Shown piece by piece: positions 34,901 through 45,889 of a stretch of 64,000 nucleotides of DNA. The notes beneath the pieces are model-generated. The model did no database searches and was not told where the DNA came from. It saw only the letters and a program-made list of their open reading frames with translations. A program made the position numbers and the translations under genes. How positions within the stretch are numbered: position 1 is the stretch's first letter; the number at the start of each line of letters is the position of its first letter. Source of the stretch: Nepenthes gracilis (Eukaryota > Streptophyta > Magnoliopsida > Caryophyllales > Nepenthaceae); NCBI GenBank assembly GCA_033239525.1, contig BSYO01000031.1:3380467-3444466 (forward strand), given 5' to 3'.

Positions 34901-35184
34901 CTATCAAATTTCAAGTCAGTAAGCCGGCCTGGTTTTGATCAGGCCTATGCTCAATATTGGGGTTCCATAATATGAAGGGATTGAAATAGTTTCTTACCAT
35001 GAAGCTCAGCACTGACTCGATCAAAACATTCGGATCCTGATGAAAAATCTTCAGTGAAAGGGGCTTCCAGCAAGGAAACTGGACTAGGCTGGTTGGATTC
35101 CTTGATGATTGTTGGGAATTTTGGTTGAGTTGCGGGGAAGTGAGAACAAGTCAAACCCTCCATGAGACATATCCTTGATGGTTC
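28937..35184 (-). CDS. TRM/LONGIFOLIA-like DUF4378 protein, last two exons
   Basis: Minus-strand gene. The penultimate exon, 35184-34998 (187 bases), follows an ATATTGCAG acceptor and ends ATG/GTAAG. It carries QPSPVSLLEAPF and GSECFDRVSAELH. The last exon, 29556-28937, follows TTTTCAAG and starts ELRMQLQLLKRESE. Joined, they give 269 codons including TAG. The last exon holds a DUF4378 domain (SWGTSYSIDMLTYLGF, FEKLEKK, SERRLLFDRIN, IENSLLDELVAE). Proteins of this type recruit the TON1-PP2A-type machinery to cortical microtubules and affect cell shape; that role is from the family, not seen here. No stop breaks the two exons. I could not find upstream exons before the window's repeats, so the gene may continue far to the right or be truncated. 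Confidence 0.82.
29735..29890. repeat. ATATCG-rich dispersed repeat, copy 4 (diverged)
   Basis: Shares CTGATATATCGACC, TTTGATACCGATATG and ACTGATATGGATATTTCATC with the family but lacks the central block. Confidence 0.45.
30220..30500. repeat. ATATCG-rich dispersed repeat, copy 5
   Basis: Has ATCGATATATTGGCCGAC, GATATTGGGCCCCATCGATA, the T-rich middle, and ends in a short run of ACTAATACTAAT repeats at 30455-30485. Confidence 0.7.
30887..31774 (+). repeat. Solo-type LTR with intact target duplication (LTR-A)
   Basis: An 888-bp LTR from TGTTGGGTCC to CAACA. It is flanked by a perfect AATCT at 30882-30886 and 31775-31779. A TATA box (GGCCTATAAAACCC near 31296) shows plus orientation. Its partner LTR-B at 33834-34726 is close in sequence, by eye a few percent different, and has the same right-hand AATCT. 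What follows LTR-A is host intron, not a primer-binding site. Confidence 0.92.
31775..32085 (-). repeat. Duplicated host segment: intron piece plus 42 bases of exon end
   Basis: Near-identical to 34727-35039. It includes the last 42 coding bases of the penultimate exon of the DUF4378 gene (GSECYDRVSAELH, with F changed to Y) and the same ATG/GTAAGAA donor at 32044/32043. The match stops at CGGATCCTG (32085). Confidence 0.92.
32044..32332 (-). CDS. Possible chimeric first exon: retroelement antisense ORF joined to duplicated host exon end
   Basis: An ATG at 32332-32330 opens 96 codons plus one base. The first 82 or so come from the retroelement (starting MEESSSSFGSRPSSGEP), and the last 14 from the duplicated host exon. 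The donor at 32043 is intact and in the phase of the genuine exon, so splicing to 29556 would give 289 + 620 = 909 bases, exactly 303 codons with the stop. A TATA-like TCTATTTAAACGCG lies on the minus strand about 110 bases upstream of the ATG, and a CACGTG G-box at 32522-32527. Whether it is transcribed is not known. Confidence 0.4.
32086..33833 (+). mobile_element. Internal remnant of the LTR retrotransposon ending in LTR-B
   Basis: About 1.75 kb between the duplicated host piece and LTR-B. A polypurine-like GCATGGGGGATAG immediately precedes LTR-B, which marks this as the 3' end of a plus-strand element. No gag or pol is left. On the opposite strand an ORF begins at 32332 at about 1.5 kb from the LTR, the same arrangement as in the Tat-like element starting at 59610. 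Open minus-strand frames at 33129-33524 have no recognisable motif. Confidence 0.7.
33834..34726 (+). repeat. 3' LTR of the intronic retrotransposon (LTR-B)
   Basis: Starts TGTTGGGTCC after a polypurine-like tract and ends ...GCGACA before AATCT (34727-34731), the same target duplication as LTR-A. TATA box GGCCTATAAAACCC near 34240. It is a few percent different from LTR-A by eye. Confidence 0.92.
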
Positions 35185-35189
35185 CTGCA

Positions 35190-35915
35190 ATATCATGTAA
35201 GACTTAATTAAAACAGTGTAAGTTTCACAAGATTTAATCATTTACGGATCATTAGAATAATCATATTATTTCACTGTTTCATAATGTAAAATTAAACATT
35301 AAAGATACACTTGAATCAATGCTCAAATGTTTTTTTTCTCAAAGAATTTGGAATCGATTTCTCTCCATTCATCTTTATCTATCTTCTTTAACAAAAGTTA
35401 CAGAATTTGTATGGTATAGATTGTAGTGTTTAGTTTTTTTGAAAAGTTTATTACATTCAGAATCAATGAAAAGTTAACAAAACTTTCTTCAATTAAAATC
35501 TAAAAACCGTCCATCATAATATTAAAAAAACTATAACTTATTATCCTTAACAAATGATGGATAATTATATCATTTATATGATAGGAAGAAGATCTAATAA
35601 AAATGCTCTCCTTTCCATCAAAGAGAGTAGGTCCGTTAAAAAGCTTATCTAATAAGATATAATAAAATTATATATGATTTTAACTTTTAATCATTTTAAT
35701 AAATTACTAAATACAAATCATATCATGAATAACAATTCTAACAGGCCAATGAAGGGGCACAAAGGAACCCAGAGGGGGGGGATGATTATGGCTCCTTTTT
35801 TTGGAGGTCTAACGGGTCAGATATGCATTGCATTAATGCACACTACAGATAGGAAGTTTCATTGACATGGAACTACTAACCTTGTCACAGGACACGTGGA
35901 AGTCCAACACATATC
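35190..35915. other. AT-rich DNA upstream of the penultimate exon
   Basis: Probably intron of the DUF4378 gene if the gene extends to the right. No exon was recognised. Confidence 0.4.
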
Positions 35916-35919
35916 ACGA

Positions 35920-36170
35920 GTGCATTGCATATCGATGGGCGAAGCATTCACATCAATCTCAAGTATGAATTACTTGGTATCGAGGAAGAAAAAACCAGTA
36001 TCAATATCGACATCGGTTATATTCGTATCCAATGCAATATTTTTTTTTTTTTGTGAAGCAAAACAAAATGGATTGGGGAGAAATATAAACCAACGTATCA
36101 AAAACATTAGAGTACCAAGAAAATATCAATATGGAGGGACTCGACACCCATAACTATCGGCCGATACTCA
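35920..36170. repeat. ATATCG-rich dispersed repeat, copy 6
   Basis: Contains ATATCGATGGGC, AGTATCAATATCGACATCGG, an AT12-type T run and AAATATCAATATGG, ending ACTATCGGCCGATACTC. Orientation appears opposite to copies 2, 3 and 7. Confidence 0.55.
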
Positions 36171-39100
36171 TCCCCCTCCTAACATCTCCCCCCTAAAAAA
36201 ATCAAAGTGAAAGAGCAAACCTACCACAGTGCGCCCAAGTTCAACCTTCTCCATGACATCTAAATATGAACATCTAGCTTCCTTAAATCTAAAAAATTGC
36301 AAGCACTAAAAAAATGCAAGATGTTGAGTTTGATTACTAAATATAACTCTCTAATATCCATATGACATGATTCTTGGTCTATTCGAATGCGCTCAATATC
36401 TACCTTTAAATAAGGCGCCAATGTAATATTTGATTCTACGAATTTAAGTAAAAGAAAATAGGAATTTGCACCGGCCCATTTGCAGGCATGGCACGGAACT
36501 TGTTAGGTGGCCTGCCATGCATTGGTGGGTGGTGGGGGCTGATATTGACTATCATGAGGTCTTTTTTTATAGATGGTATAGTCATAGTTTTGTCATACTC
36601 CTTTTTCATGAATCGATAAAAATTCTTCGTCTCTCTAGTCTTACTATTTTTGCTCAACCTAACATTTGATAGTGCTATGCTAGGGTGATAGGCGTGCCAT
36701 AGTCACTCATTTGACTAAGAGCCTTTACCTTCCTTATGCTCCCTTGGTGCATGCCTACCATGTTTCGTGCCTGCGGTGTTATCGCTAGATAGTTTTTGCA
36801 TAAAAGTAATAGACCGAAAATTCAACATTGCACCAGTTTATACCCAATTTCTCTTGGACAACATCGCCCAAACCCATAGATGGTTCGAATTGCAAAGGCA
36901 AAATAATCCATTTTAGCTCAAATGGTTTGAAGGGGAATTCTACCTTCTATGGTTGATTCAATACATGCAATTTCTTTTGATTTCCATTTTCATGGGGATA
37001 AAGTTGTCGAATCTTAATGAGGGAATCTTGTGGCATCCCCCTATTCTAGAGCAAGAAGAGGACAAACCTGGTAAAGGCTTTCAATCTGTCTTAAAATACG
37101 TATGTTGGTTGGCTTGACAAAAGGACGCATTAGTGGCAAAAGAATAAGTAAACAGGTCAATTGTAGTAGGCAAACAAGGGTGCAAGCCCACTTAGCACAC
37201 TAGTATTTTCTTTCAGATGGTGGTAAGTGGTAAAATAAGTGACAGAAAATACATGCAATAGAAGTGATAATAGTATGAAACAATGAAGTGGTATTAAATA
37301 TCAATTACAATATTTATGCTAAAATGAGTGCTATAAAATAAAGTGATACTATCAAGACCTAGTTTGATGAGCTCCTAGCAGATTAGCCTGTTATATATGC
37401 TTACTTAAAAGACAAACTTTTACTCATTAGGCTAGTGTGAAACTTATGAAAGAGAGATGTGCCTAAGACAGCATGCAAGCAAACTATGCATGCTAAGAGA
37501 AGAAGGGAAATGTTCACGATCTCAGTGTTAAAATAAGCACATTGATCAATCAAAGTCAGCAATTGCAAATTCAAACCTTACTATAATATTTGAATAATAT
37601 GAGGGTGACCCTTGGAAAAACTACAAGGTTGCTCTCTTATACTCAAAAGATACAAATTTAGACTAAAAAAGCTCCCTATGACAAGGATAAGGTTGTGTCA
37701 TTTGACCATCAATGAATAGGTAGTGTTCTTTTCTTATACAACTATTTATTCGGCCAGGAATTTGTTAGGATTAGTCCACCAAAAACTGTCACACACAGTC
37801 GAAAACAAATATCTATCAAGATCGATTATCGAAACTTTTGTTTGAATTCGTGAGGTGGAGATATGATAATACACAGTCATTAATAATAAATTGTGCAAGA
37901 AAACAAACACACTAACTTAACATGAAAGCCCATCTTAACTACAGACAAACCACAAAAGAGAACTCTTCAATAATGTCAGCTCACCATCAAAACCACATTT
38001 AAATTCACCACAAACTATGGCAAATTGTTCATTGAACATCTAGAGAGCAGATGGAAGAAAACTACCAGTAAAAATATTATAAACATCAAATAAAACAACA
38101 AGTACATTATGATAAAGATCAATACATAATTAAATGCCCAAGAATTGGCAAAATCTCCTCCTCTTCTGTCTATTAATTTCAATTCAAGCGCTCAAGGTGT
38201 TTTGAACAATAACTAACACTCAAAAACTTCCCCAAAGTATAGCAAAAACACTTAAAAACATGTTTGGGGTTCGAACGGCGACAGTTGGAATTCAAACTCA
38301 ATGAGAAAATCTTTTTAGAAACTATTTTGGCACATGTTGTCATCATGCACCCATCACGTGTGACAATGCTGAACTACCCATCCACAAGCATCCTTCATAT
38401 GCAAATCAGGCATGACTATTCTGTTCAACCTACTTACATGCATCCATCATGTATGCATCATGTGCCGATCTCCTCAACTACTGAAATTATTCACTTTTGT
38501 GAAACCTCGCATGAATATTGAGCAAGCTTCCTTGGTTATACTAAAATTGAACATCAACATGTATAATGGAGCTGGAACTCACGAGGGATGACCCAAAGCT
38601 CAATAAAATTCAATCAGTGAAGGCTTGTTTGACATGAGATATAAAGGGTGTTTTTACAATTGAAGTGACAGAACTTTAGTTAATGATGAATGGGTCGCTG
38701 AATTCAATAACTCAGAAACTAAAAACTTCTTTGAAATGCCAGCATTTCTAATCACTCTGCTATTATGGTCAAAAGCTATAAAGAAGACGATGTGCACGTA
38801 GGTAGACGATGTTGAAAATCTTGGTGAAAAGAACTAGATTGATATTGGAAGAAGGCTCTCCCTTGTTATATGATGCGTACCATGAAACAAAATTTGGCTC
38901 CAGAGATTCTGAATTGGACTATTGTATTTCTAACCTAAATCCCACACCATGAACCAAAATAGGAGGTTGAAGGTATGGGGCTAACTCTCTAGTATACTCT
39001 TTGGTGCTCAAATTAGAATCGCACTAGTCAAATCAAAAGGAGAGTAAGAGAAATGGAGAAGAAAGGCTTGATAAGCTCTGAGAGTATTTTTGTAAGGAGT

Positions 39101-40189
39101 AAGTTATTTGAAAAACAAGCTTCTAACCTTTTGATGTAGGCTTGAGTGATGTGGGACTTATATAAGAATAATTGTCCTTGCTCAACATGCAAAATAGTGC
39201 AGAAGAAGTGATGCAAAAGTTGTCTATTTTTGTGCTAAAGAGGCTTATATTTATAGAAGTGTTACACTTATTCAAAGGATGGCTCAATGGCAGTTCTAGC
39301 CTTTAACTTCATTTGGTTATTGTGTAACCATTCAACTCTAATTACTCAAATTGATTTATTATCTGAGCATTTTGGCCCTTGTAATCTTTTTGAGTAAATG
39401 AGGATTTTATGGAGCAAAATTGTGACTTATGGGCATAAAAAACCACTTAAATGTAAAAGACTGTTTGCATGATTCTCTAAACGGTGCATTTCAACACCCT
39501 TTGATGTTGCGTGCCAATTAGATGTGACCTTATTGACTCTAGTAAACAAGGGCTGGTTTGGCCGGATTGCTAAAACTGATAATCCGTTTATCTGTCAATG
39601 TGTTTACTTTGGCAACACAGTTTTTTTGACTAAGCTGTTCTCTGATGGTGCTTTTTGACAACCCGTCTCTCTTGACAAGGCAATCTTCCTGACCACGCTT
39701 TGTGGCACCTTGCTTGCTCTAACAAAATAAGGTGGTCTTCTGGGGTCAACTGTCTAAAAATTCATCTGTTCTAACAAAGTGATCTTCTGATAACTTGAAT
39801 CATTTCAACAGTTTGAAATCAAATATTCAAGGCTAGATCTATCGGCATTGGTGACAGACCCGTTAGTATTATGAAGAGGAGGTGAAAATGATAAAACAAA
39901 ATATCATGCCACACAGCATTCATATATAGAAAAAGGGGATACCTTCAATGACAAACGAGACATTGCAAGGGTCTTCATTGTATATTAATCTAAGCTGCTA
40001 GAACAATTAGAGCATGACTCATAAGGAGGATTAGACCAGAAATCCATCATCGAGGGCTGGCTGTGATATCTGCTGAGAACAAAAGCATGATACAAAAGGA
40101 GGTGACAGAGGAGATCTTCATAGCTCTAAATTTTATTCACTTTAGCAAGAGTCAAGGGGAAATGATAAATTGGCTAAAAATGAAGCCTT
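36171..40189. other. 4 kb of intergenic or intronic DNA, no gene seen
   Basis: All frames are short. I recognise no coding motif, RNA gene or transposon end. A run rich in CATCATG and CATGCAT near 38340-38470 resembles U3 sequence of the LTRs further right. Confidence 0.45.
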
Positions 40190-40400
40190 ATATTTATGCA
40201 AATATTGGCCGATATATATTGGTATCAGGGGGATATTTTCTGATATCGTAACATTAGCATAATATGTCACCATATCGGCGATATATTGAGATATACTGGC
40301 CAATGCGCTCTATCAACTTATAATTTGCAGAAATTTTTATCTTTTCTATTATCCGATATGTATCGATATTGCTGCAACTGATAATGTAATGCTCGGTTTT
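40190..40400. repeat. ATATCG-rich dispersed repeat, copy 7
   Basis: AAATATTGGCCGATATATATTGGTATCAGG start, CCATATCGGCGATATATTGAG middle, and a TTATCCGATATGTATCGATATTGC end match copies 2, 3 and 5. Confidence 0.72.
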
Positions 40401-40414
40401 CAATCAAGGATTAT

Positions 40415-40555
40415 GACATTATTAATATAATTTTGAGTCGATTTGGAAATAATTCTATAATATAAATTTAAGGAGCAAATTTGATTATTAATGTAATTTT
40501 GAGTCGATTTGAAAATAATTGTATAATATAAATTTAATGAGAAAATTTGATTATT
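40415..40555. repeat. Two-copy tandem repeat, about 68 bp
   Basis: TAATTTTGAGTCGATTTG followed by AAATAATT-TATAATATAAATTTAA-GAG occurs at about 40427 and 40495, nearly identical. Confidence 0.85.
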
Positions 40556-40559
40556 TGGA

Positions 40560-42540
40560 ATCAAGCTTGGTGCCTGAGAGGCACCTATCTTCACGTTCAT
40601 GCATGTTTGAGATAGAAACCACATGCATGATGCACACATCTAGAATGCTCATGTACATTTGTGGTAGAATAGTGACGCACAAGGTGCGCTTGTAGCGGTG
40701 CTCGTGCACAGTATAGGCATTGTAGTGGTGTCTAAAGTGCGCATATATTGGTACTCATGTGTGGATGAGGCAGAGTGTTAGCGCTTGAGGTGTGCCAGGT
40801 ATGGTGCTCGTGTGTGCTTATGTAGTGGAATAGCTTTTGATACATGTTTATCTAGTGTTCGTACACTGATTGTGTATACAAGGCCTAATGCGTACTACAG
40901 GGGGTCATTTGCACGAGAAAGGGAGAGAAGAGAGATAAAGAGAAGAGGAGGAGGAGGAGGAGGAGGAAGATTTTGGGACTTTTAGGAGTCAAATTTGCTA
41001 GATTTGAGGCGGAAGACAAGTATTTTTAAACTCAGTTTTACTCTATTTTAAAATTCTTCAATTTTTGTTTACGTTTCTTATTTTTACAATATATATATGT
41101 CACAATTTACTCCATTATTTTAGATATTTGTACAAGCATGTAATTTGTACCGATTGTTTTGAAATTTTGTTGGATTTTATTGAACATTTCACGGATTTAT
41201 TCAATTTTCACGAGTTAAGTGAATATTTTGAGATAATAAGTTTCTATATAGATATATTTGTGAAAGGAAATTCATGAAATTTATGCAATTGGCCTTGCAT
41301 ATGACAGTCCATGAAATTCTTCGGATCAAAGTCTATTTTGATATTTGATTTGATATTCAGACTTTTCCACATGATGAAGAGTTTTGTGTTTGTACTTTCC
41401 AATAGGGTAAAAAATTTTGGATTTATACTTTTTTCTCATAAAAAAAAGTTTTGTGATTTATTATAAAAATTTACCGTTTGATATTTTGTTGAAAACCATT
41501 ATAAAAAATTGATAGAACTATATATATTTGGACGTCCTAATATGTCAGGCACACTTGAGAATTATACCTATTCCCATAGATGGTAACAGAAAGTGGCGTT
41601 TGACCATATCTATAAAATATATTTATAGACAACCTGCTAATAGTTCTAAATAATAGTATTTTGGTGTAAAGTTACTAGGAGTATGAGTAACTTTTAAGTT
41701 TTGGCATTTTGGTTCTTGGTTCTTAATTTTGACATGTTTTGGATTTTTAGGAATTTTACCTTCATTGTTTTTGATATTTGAAATATTTTAATTTTTTTGA
41801 GAATTGTAGTTTCGACACAATTTTCAAAATTATCCAACTTTAGACTTTTGAGCCTTTGGAATTATGTGATATTTGGATATTGAGCGATTGTATATAGTTT
41901 AATATTATTTGATATTCGCATAGTGATTACAAATTTTGCAAATGAAATCGGATTTAAATATTATATCATTAGAATATTTGATATATTAGATCTTTTTGAC
42001 ATGACACCTAAATTTTACCGTCCTTCTATTTGATTTATATACGCCATTTGTATACACACACACATACTTATTGAGTTTTTAACTCATAATTTCTCTTGTT
42101 TTCTAACCTTTCAAATTAGAGGGTCTTGGGATTATTTGTAAGATCTTAGATAGAGAAGATTAAAGAGCTTTATTATTTTGTTGTTGAACATGCATTTGGA
42201 TTTATTTTGAGATTATGTTAGGATTCTGTCTAGTTGATTTATTTATAGTCTGTAATATTAGGAGATACTTTTATCAACATTGATATTTGTACAAGCTTAC
42301 CATTATTGGATACTTGGTAGATACTTTTTTTTACGGATAGGTTTGGTATGAGTAAGTAATTAAATTGATTTATTTGGGGACCGTGTATGGTAATTCAGTT
42401 AGGTCCTCTGTTTGCTATCGAGGATTATGGATATTTTATTTTTTTTATTTGGTTTTGTTCAAATTCGATTCGATGATTTGGGTTAATTAGGTTTTGTCCA
42501 CCGCCCGGAAAAAAAAATATTCGGGTCAGGGTCATGACGT
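40560..42540 (+). repeat. Chromovirus-type LTR remnant 1
   Basis: A U3-like part is full of CATGCATG and TGCTCGTG variants (40560-40870), followed by a (GGA)n run (40946-40969). The block AAGTGGCGTTTGACC at 41593 and a 3' part (42270-42470) are shared with 58440-58650. The end, TCGGGTCAGGGTCATGACG near 42520-42540, resembles the end of Del/Tekay LTRs. Boundaries are approximate. Confidence 0.5.
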
Positions 42541-43400
42541 ACTGATGCTGATATTTTCATCTACGAGTTATAAACAAAACTATTGTTCCCACTTCCCTAA
42601 TGACTTTCGACCGATTGCACATTGCAATGAATTTCATAGAATCATATCAAAATTATAGCCATGAGACTTATTGAAGTCCAACCTATAATCATAAATAAAG
42701 CCCAGGTGGAGGATTATCAGCACAACAATAGATGCTTGATCAAGATTGGCCCTAGAAAAGCGTATGACTTGATAAGATGAAGTTTATTATTGATGTGTTA
42801 AAATGTTTGCAGTTCCCTGATAAGTTTTGACTTTGGTTGAGCAATGCATAACAACACCATAGTTATCCATCTTCTATAGGGCGGGGATCTCTATGTTTAT
42901 TTTACCAAGAAGGAAAGGTTTGACCATTTGAGACAAGTAGAACCAAATTCCCCTTATTTTTTGTTATAGATATTGGATATCTCGAATCCCCTTCATTGGG
43001 ATTTGGACCACGGTGCAGCGGAAGCAAATCGCCAAAATTTCCTATCAAACGTCAGCCACCCTTCTCTCCTTAAATAAACACAACGAATAAAAATATATAG
43101 ACAAGCACATACAAGTTGTATAATAATTTCAATGTGAAAAACTATTCTCAATTAAAAAAAAAACCACCAAAATAACTTCTAAATAATATTCACTATAAAT
43201 GTTTGATTACAAATAATCCTCGCCGAGAATCCTTCACAACAACCCGTATGAGCAATCAGTTAAAACTAGCTCCAACACATCTAGCAACCAATCATAGTAA
43301 GATATAACTAGAGAAATGAGTGACTATATAAAACTCGATTTATGAAATATGCATTATTAAGTAAATTTTTTAGAATAATTGTGTGTTAGGATAAAAACAC
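42541..43400. other. Non-coding DNA between LTR remnants
   Basis: GC-balanced to 43040 with broken RT-like or gag-like look but no motif I can defend; AT-rich thereafter. Confidence 0.35.
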
Positions 43401-44800
43401 ACAATTAAGTATTTGAATGGATAAGCCCAGCACTTGACTTGTGCAAGTGCAACTTTTAGGTGTGGTTTAGCAGAATGGGCAGCACTCATGTGTAGTGAAG
43501 GTTGCTCATTTGTGGTTTGACAAAATGGGCCACACTCGTGTGTGGAAGAGCAACACTCGTGTACACGTGTTTTCCCTTTGTGCCCGATCGATATTCAATT
43601 AGCGCTCTTGTGCTAGTTTGATTATATAAAGATTTTCCTTCGGGTTTTGGGTCATTTGTGGCAAGATCTCAAGAGAGGAGAGAAAGAGTAGATAAAAGAG
43701 GAGAGAGAAGGTGAAGGGATGTAGTTTCAAAGGAGTTTTGGGTAAGAATTTAGTTATACACGACATAAAACAAGTGCATCTAAGCCCATTCTTCATTTAT
43801 TATTAAATTCTTTTGATTATCTCTACGATATTTATATGCAGGTTGCCATTTGATGTTTACAGTCCACTTATTTCAACATACGTGTTAAATTTTGTTCCCA
43901 TTTATCAGATTTAAAACCCATGTGCCAACATTAATTTGTCAAGAGATCTTGAAATTCTTGGAATATTTGGCATTGCATGTTTGTTTATGCAAGCGCATTT
44001 GACAAAAAACTTTAAAATTATCAAGATTACTTGTTTTTCATAGTTGGTAAAATTCTTATATTTGTTATTTGTTGTAAAATTTTCATCACAAATAAATAAG
44101 AACCATTTAGATAATTAATTAAATGTATTCGAACAATCTTAACATATTATCTGTAAGCGAATATCATTCTCTAATACCCACAAATTCAAAAAGTGGCGTT
44201 TGACCCTATTTATAAGGAATAATATGAAATCAACTCATGCAAGTGTCTTAATTAGTAGTATATGGCTTGACCTATGGGGAATTTACATAGCCCGATAATC
44301 TTTATTGGTGAGATTATCACCAATTATTAGATCTTTTATTCTTATATTTTTCGAATGTTCTTATCAATTTATCAATATTTTCAGCATTCCTGCATTCAAT
44401 TATCATTGTCCTTTCTCAGCTTTGTTTAGTTATATATATATATATAAATTATACATACTTTGTGGAGTATTAGACTTAATTTTGTTGCATGGATCTCTTG
44501 TAGGGTTTAGACAGAAAGAGACTCAAAGGATTACATTTTAGTTGTTTAATTGTTAAAATGTAATAAGTCAAAACAAAAACTTTTGGGCTCATTATTTGAG
44601 ATTAGGTAATTGTCTTTTCAGGCCAATGAGCCCTATTTGTAGATATATGTTATCTTTCAATCATTATGTTCTGGATATATATTGGTAGATGTTTTCCTCA
44701 AGTGTATGATGAGTATTGAGTAAGTACTATGGTCATTAGGCCAAAAAGAGAGTTTGGCTAAATCCTATGGCTTAGCGGATTATTTTCAAAATTATTTAAC
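43400..44800 (+). repeat. Chromovirus-type LTR remnant 2
   Basis: Repeated CACTCGTGTGTG blocks (43440-43570), a TATA-like GATTATATAAAG near 43620, a GAGAGGAGAGAAAG leader (43671-43710), and AAAAGTGGCGTTTGACCCTA at 44189, in the same order as remnants 1 and 3. Ends not located. Confidence 0.5.
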
Positions 44801-45880
44801 AAAATTTGTTGCAATGTCACATTTCGGTAATTAGTTTAATTTTTTTTATGCCATTATACTTTGGCTTTTGCACTGGGGTCGTGATAAACCAATCAGCAAT
44901 AACATATCCGAACTTGGCGAATGATGGACCTCAAACGAATACTGAAATATTCCCCTTCTCTTTTTCTCTCTTACTTGAGGCACCCCTTTGTGTTAAATGC
45001 TCTCTGAATTCCCTAAAAATCAGAATGGGACATTTTATATGTTGACGCACATAAGTCCGTCATGTGTAGATTAGGCATGACTCCTATTCAAAAGCCACGC
45101 ACATGCACCCTTCCAAGCTCACAAGACACTAGGAAACTATTGAAAATGGTGCATGATCACTTCACAAGCACCCATCAGGTGCACAAACATTTCTCTAATG
45201 TGCATGAGTGCCCTTTAGATGCTAATCTCCTATGTCACTGAAATCCTTTACTTGAGCGAATCCATATACCAAAATCAAGTAGATCAACAATTGACATATT
45301 CATTGAGTGTGGGACCCACAATGGAGTAACCTCAAACCAAACAAAACATCCTTAAGGGGGAACTAGGACTTAAATTTCTATCCTAAATGTGCAGCTATGG
45401 AGGTCACGCACATGTGCTATGCTAATGACTTTCCATACAAGGAGATGACTAGTTGATCCAACAAAGCTAGTGGTGCAATTCCCCGGAAATTAAAATATCA
45501 AAAGAATTAATAAAAAGGACCTCTTCCAATTAAAATGTTTCTTTTCAATCCATGCAAAGCAGCTTTATATGTTTTTGCAACTCCAAAACTCGGTTTAAAT
45601 GCCTTGAAAAGTAATGCCTTCATCAGTGGAGCTTGTATGATGACAAAAAAAGAATGTCTCAAAGATTGGTGTATGAAAAAAGATATTTGGAATTAGATAT
45701 ATTGTATTGGATTTTGAGTCACTCCTTTATGAATCACACATTCATTGGACTTGTAGTTTCTTTTGCTTCTGGAGCTATAAAGGAAATGTGAAGTGAGAGT
45801 TCCAATTTTCAAATTTAATCATGATTAATTAAGTTAATAATAGTAAATTGAGATCAAAGGAAGAAGAAATTGAGTCAAAA
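44801..45880. other. Non-coding DNA between LTR remnants
   Basis: No gene recognised. CATGCACC and GCACATGTG-type repeats near 45050-45230 are like the U3 of the flanking LTRs. Confidence 0.4.
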
Positions 45881-45889
45881 GTCAAAATT

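Larger units (their letters stand above)
29557..34997 (-). other. 5.4-kb last intron of the DUF4378 gene, filled with retroelements
   Basis: GTAAGA donor at 34997 and TTTTTCAAG acceptor at 29557. It contains two LTRs in plus orientation, a partial element body, a duplicated piece of itself with the exon end, and ATATCG repeats. Confidence 0.8.

Noticed and set aside
36436..36657. Minus-strand frame as an upstream exon of the DUF4378 gene
   Set aside because: No similarity to the family and no convincing splice sites.
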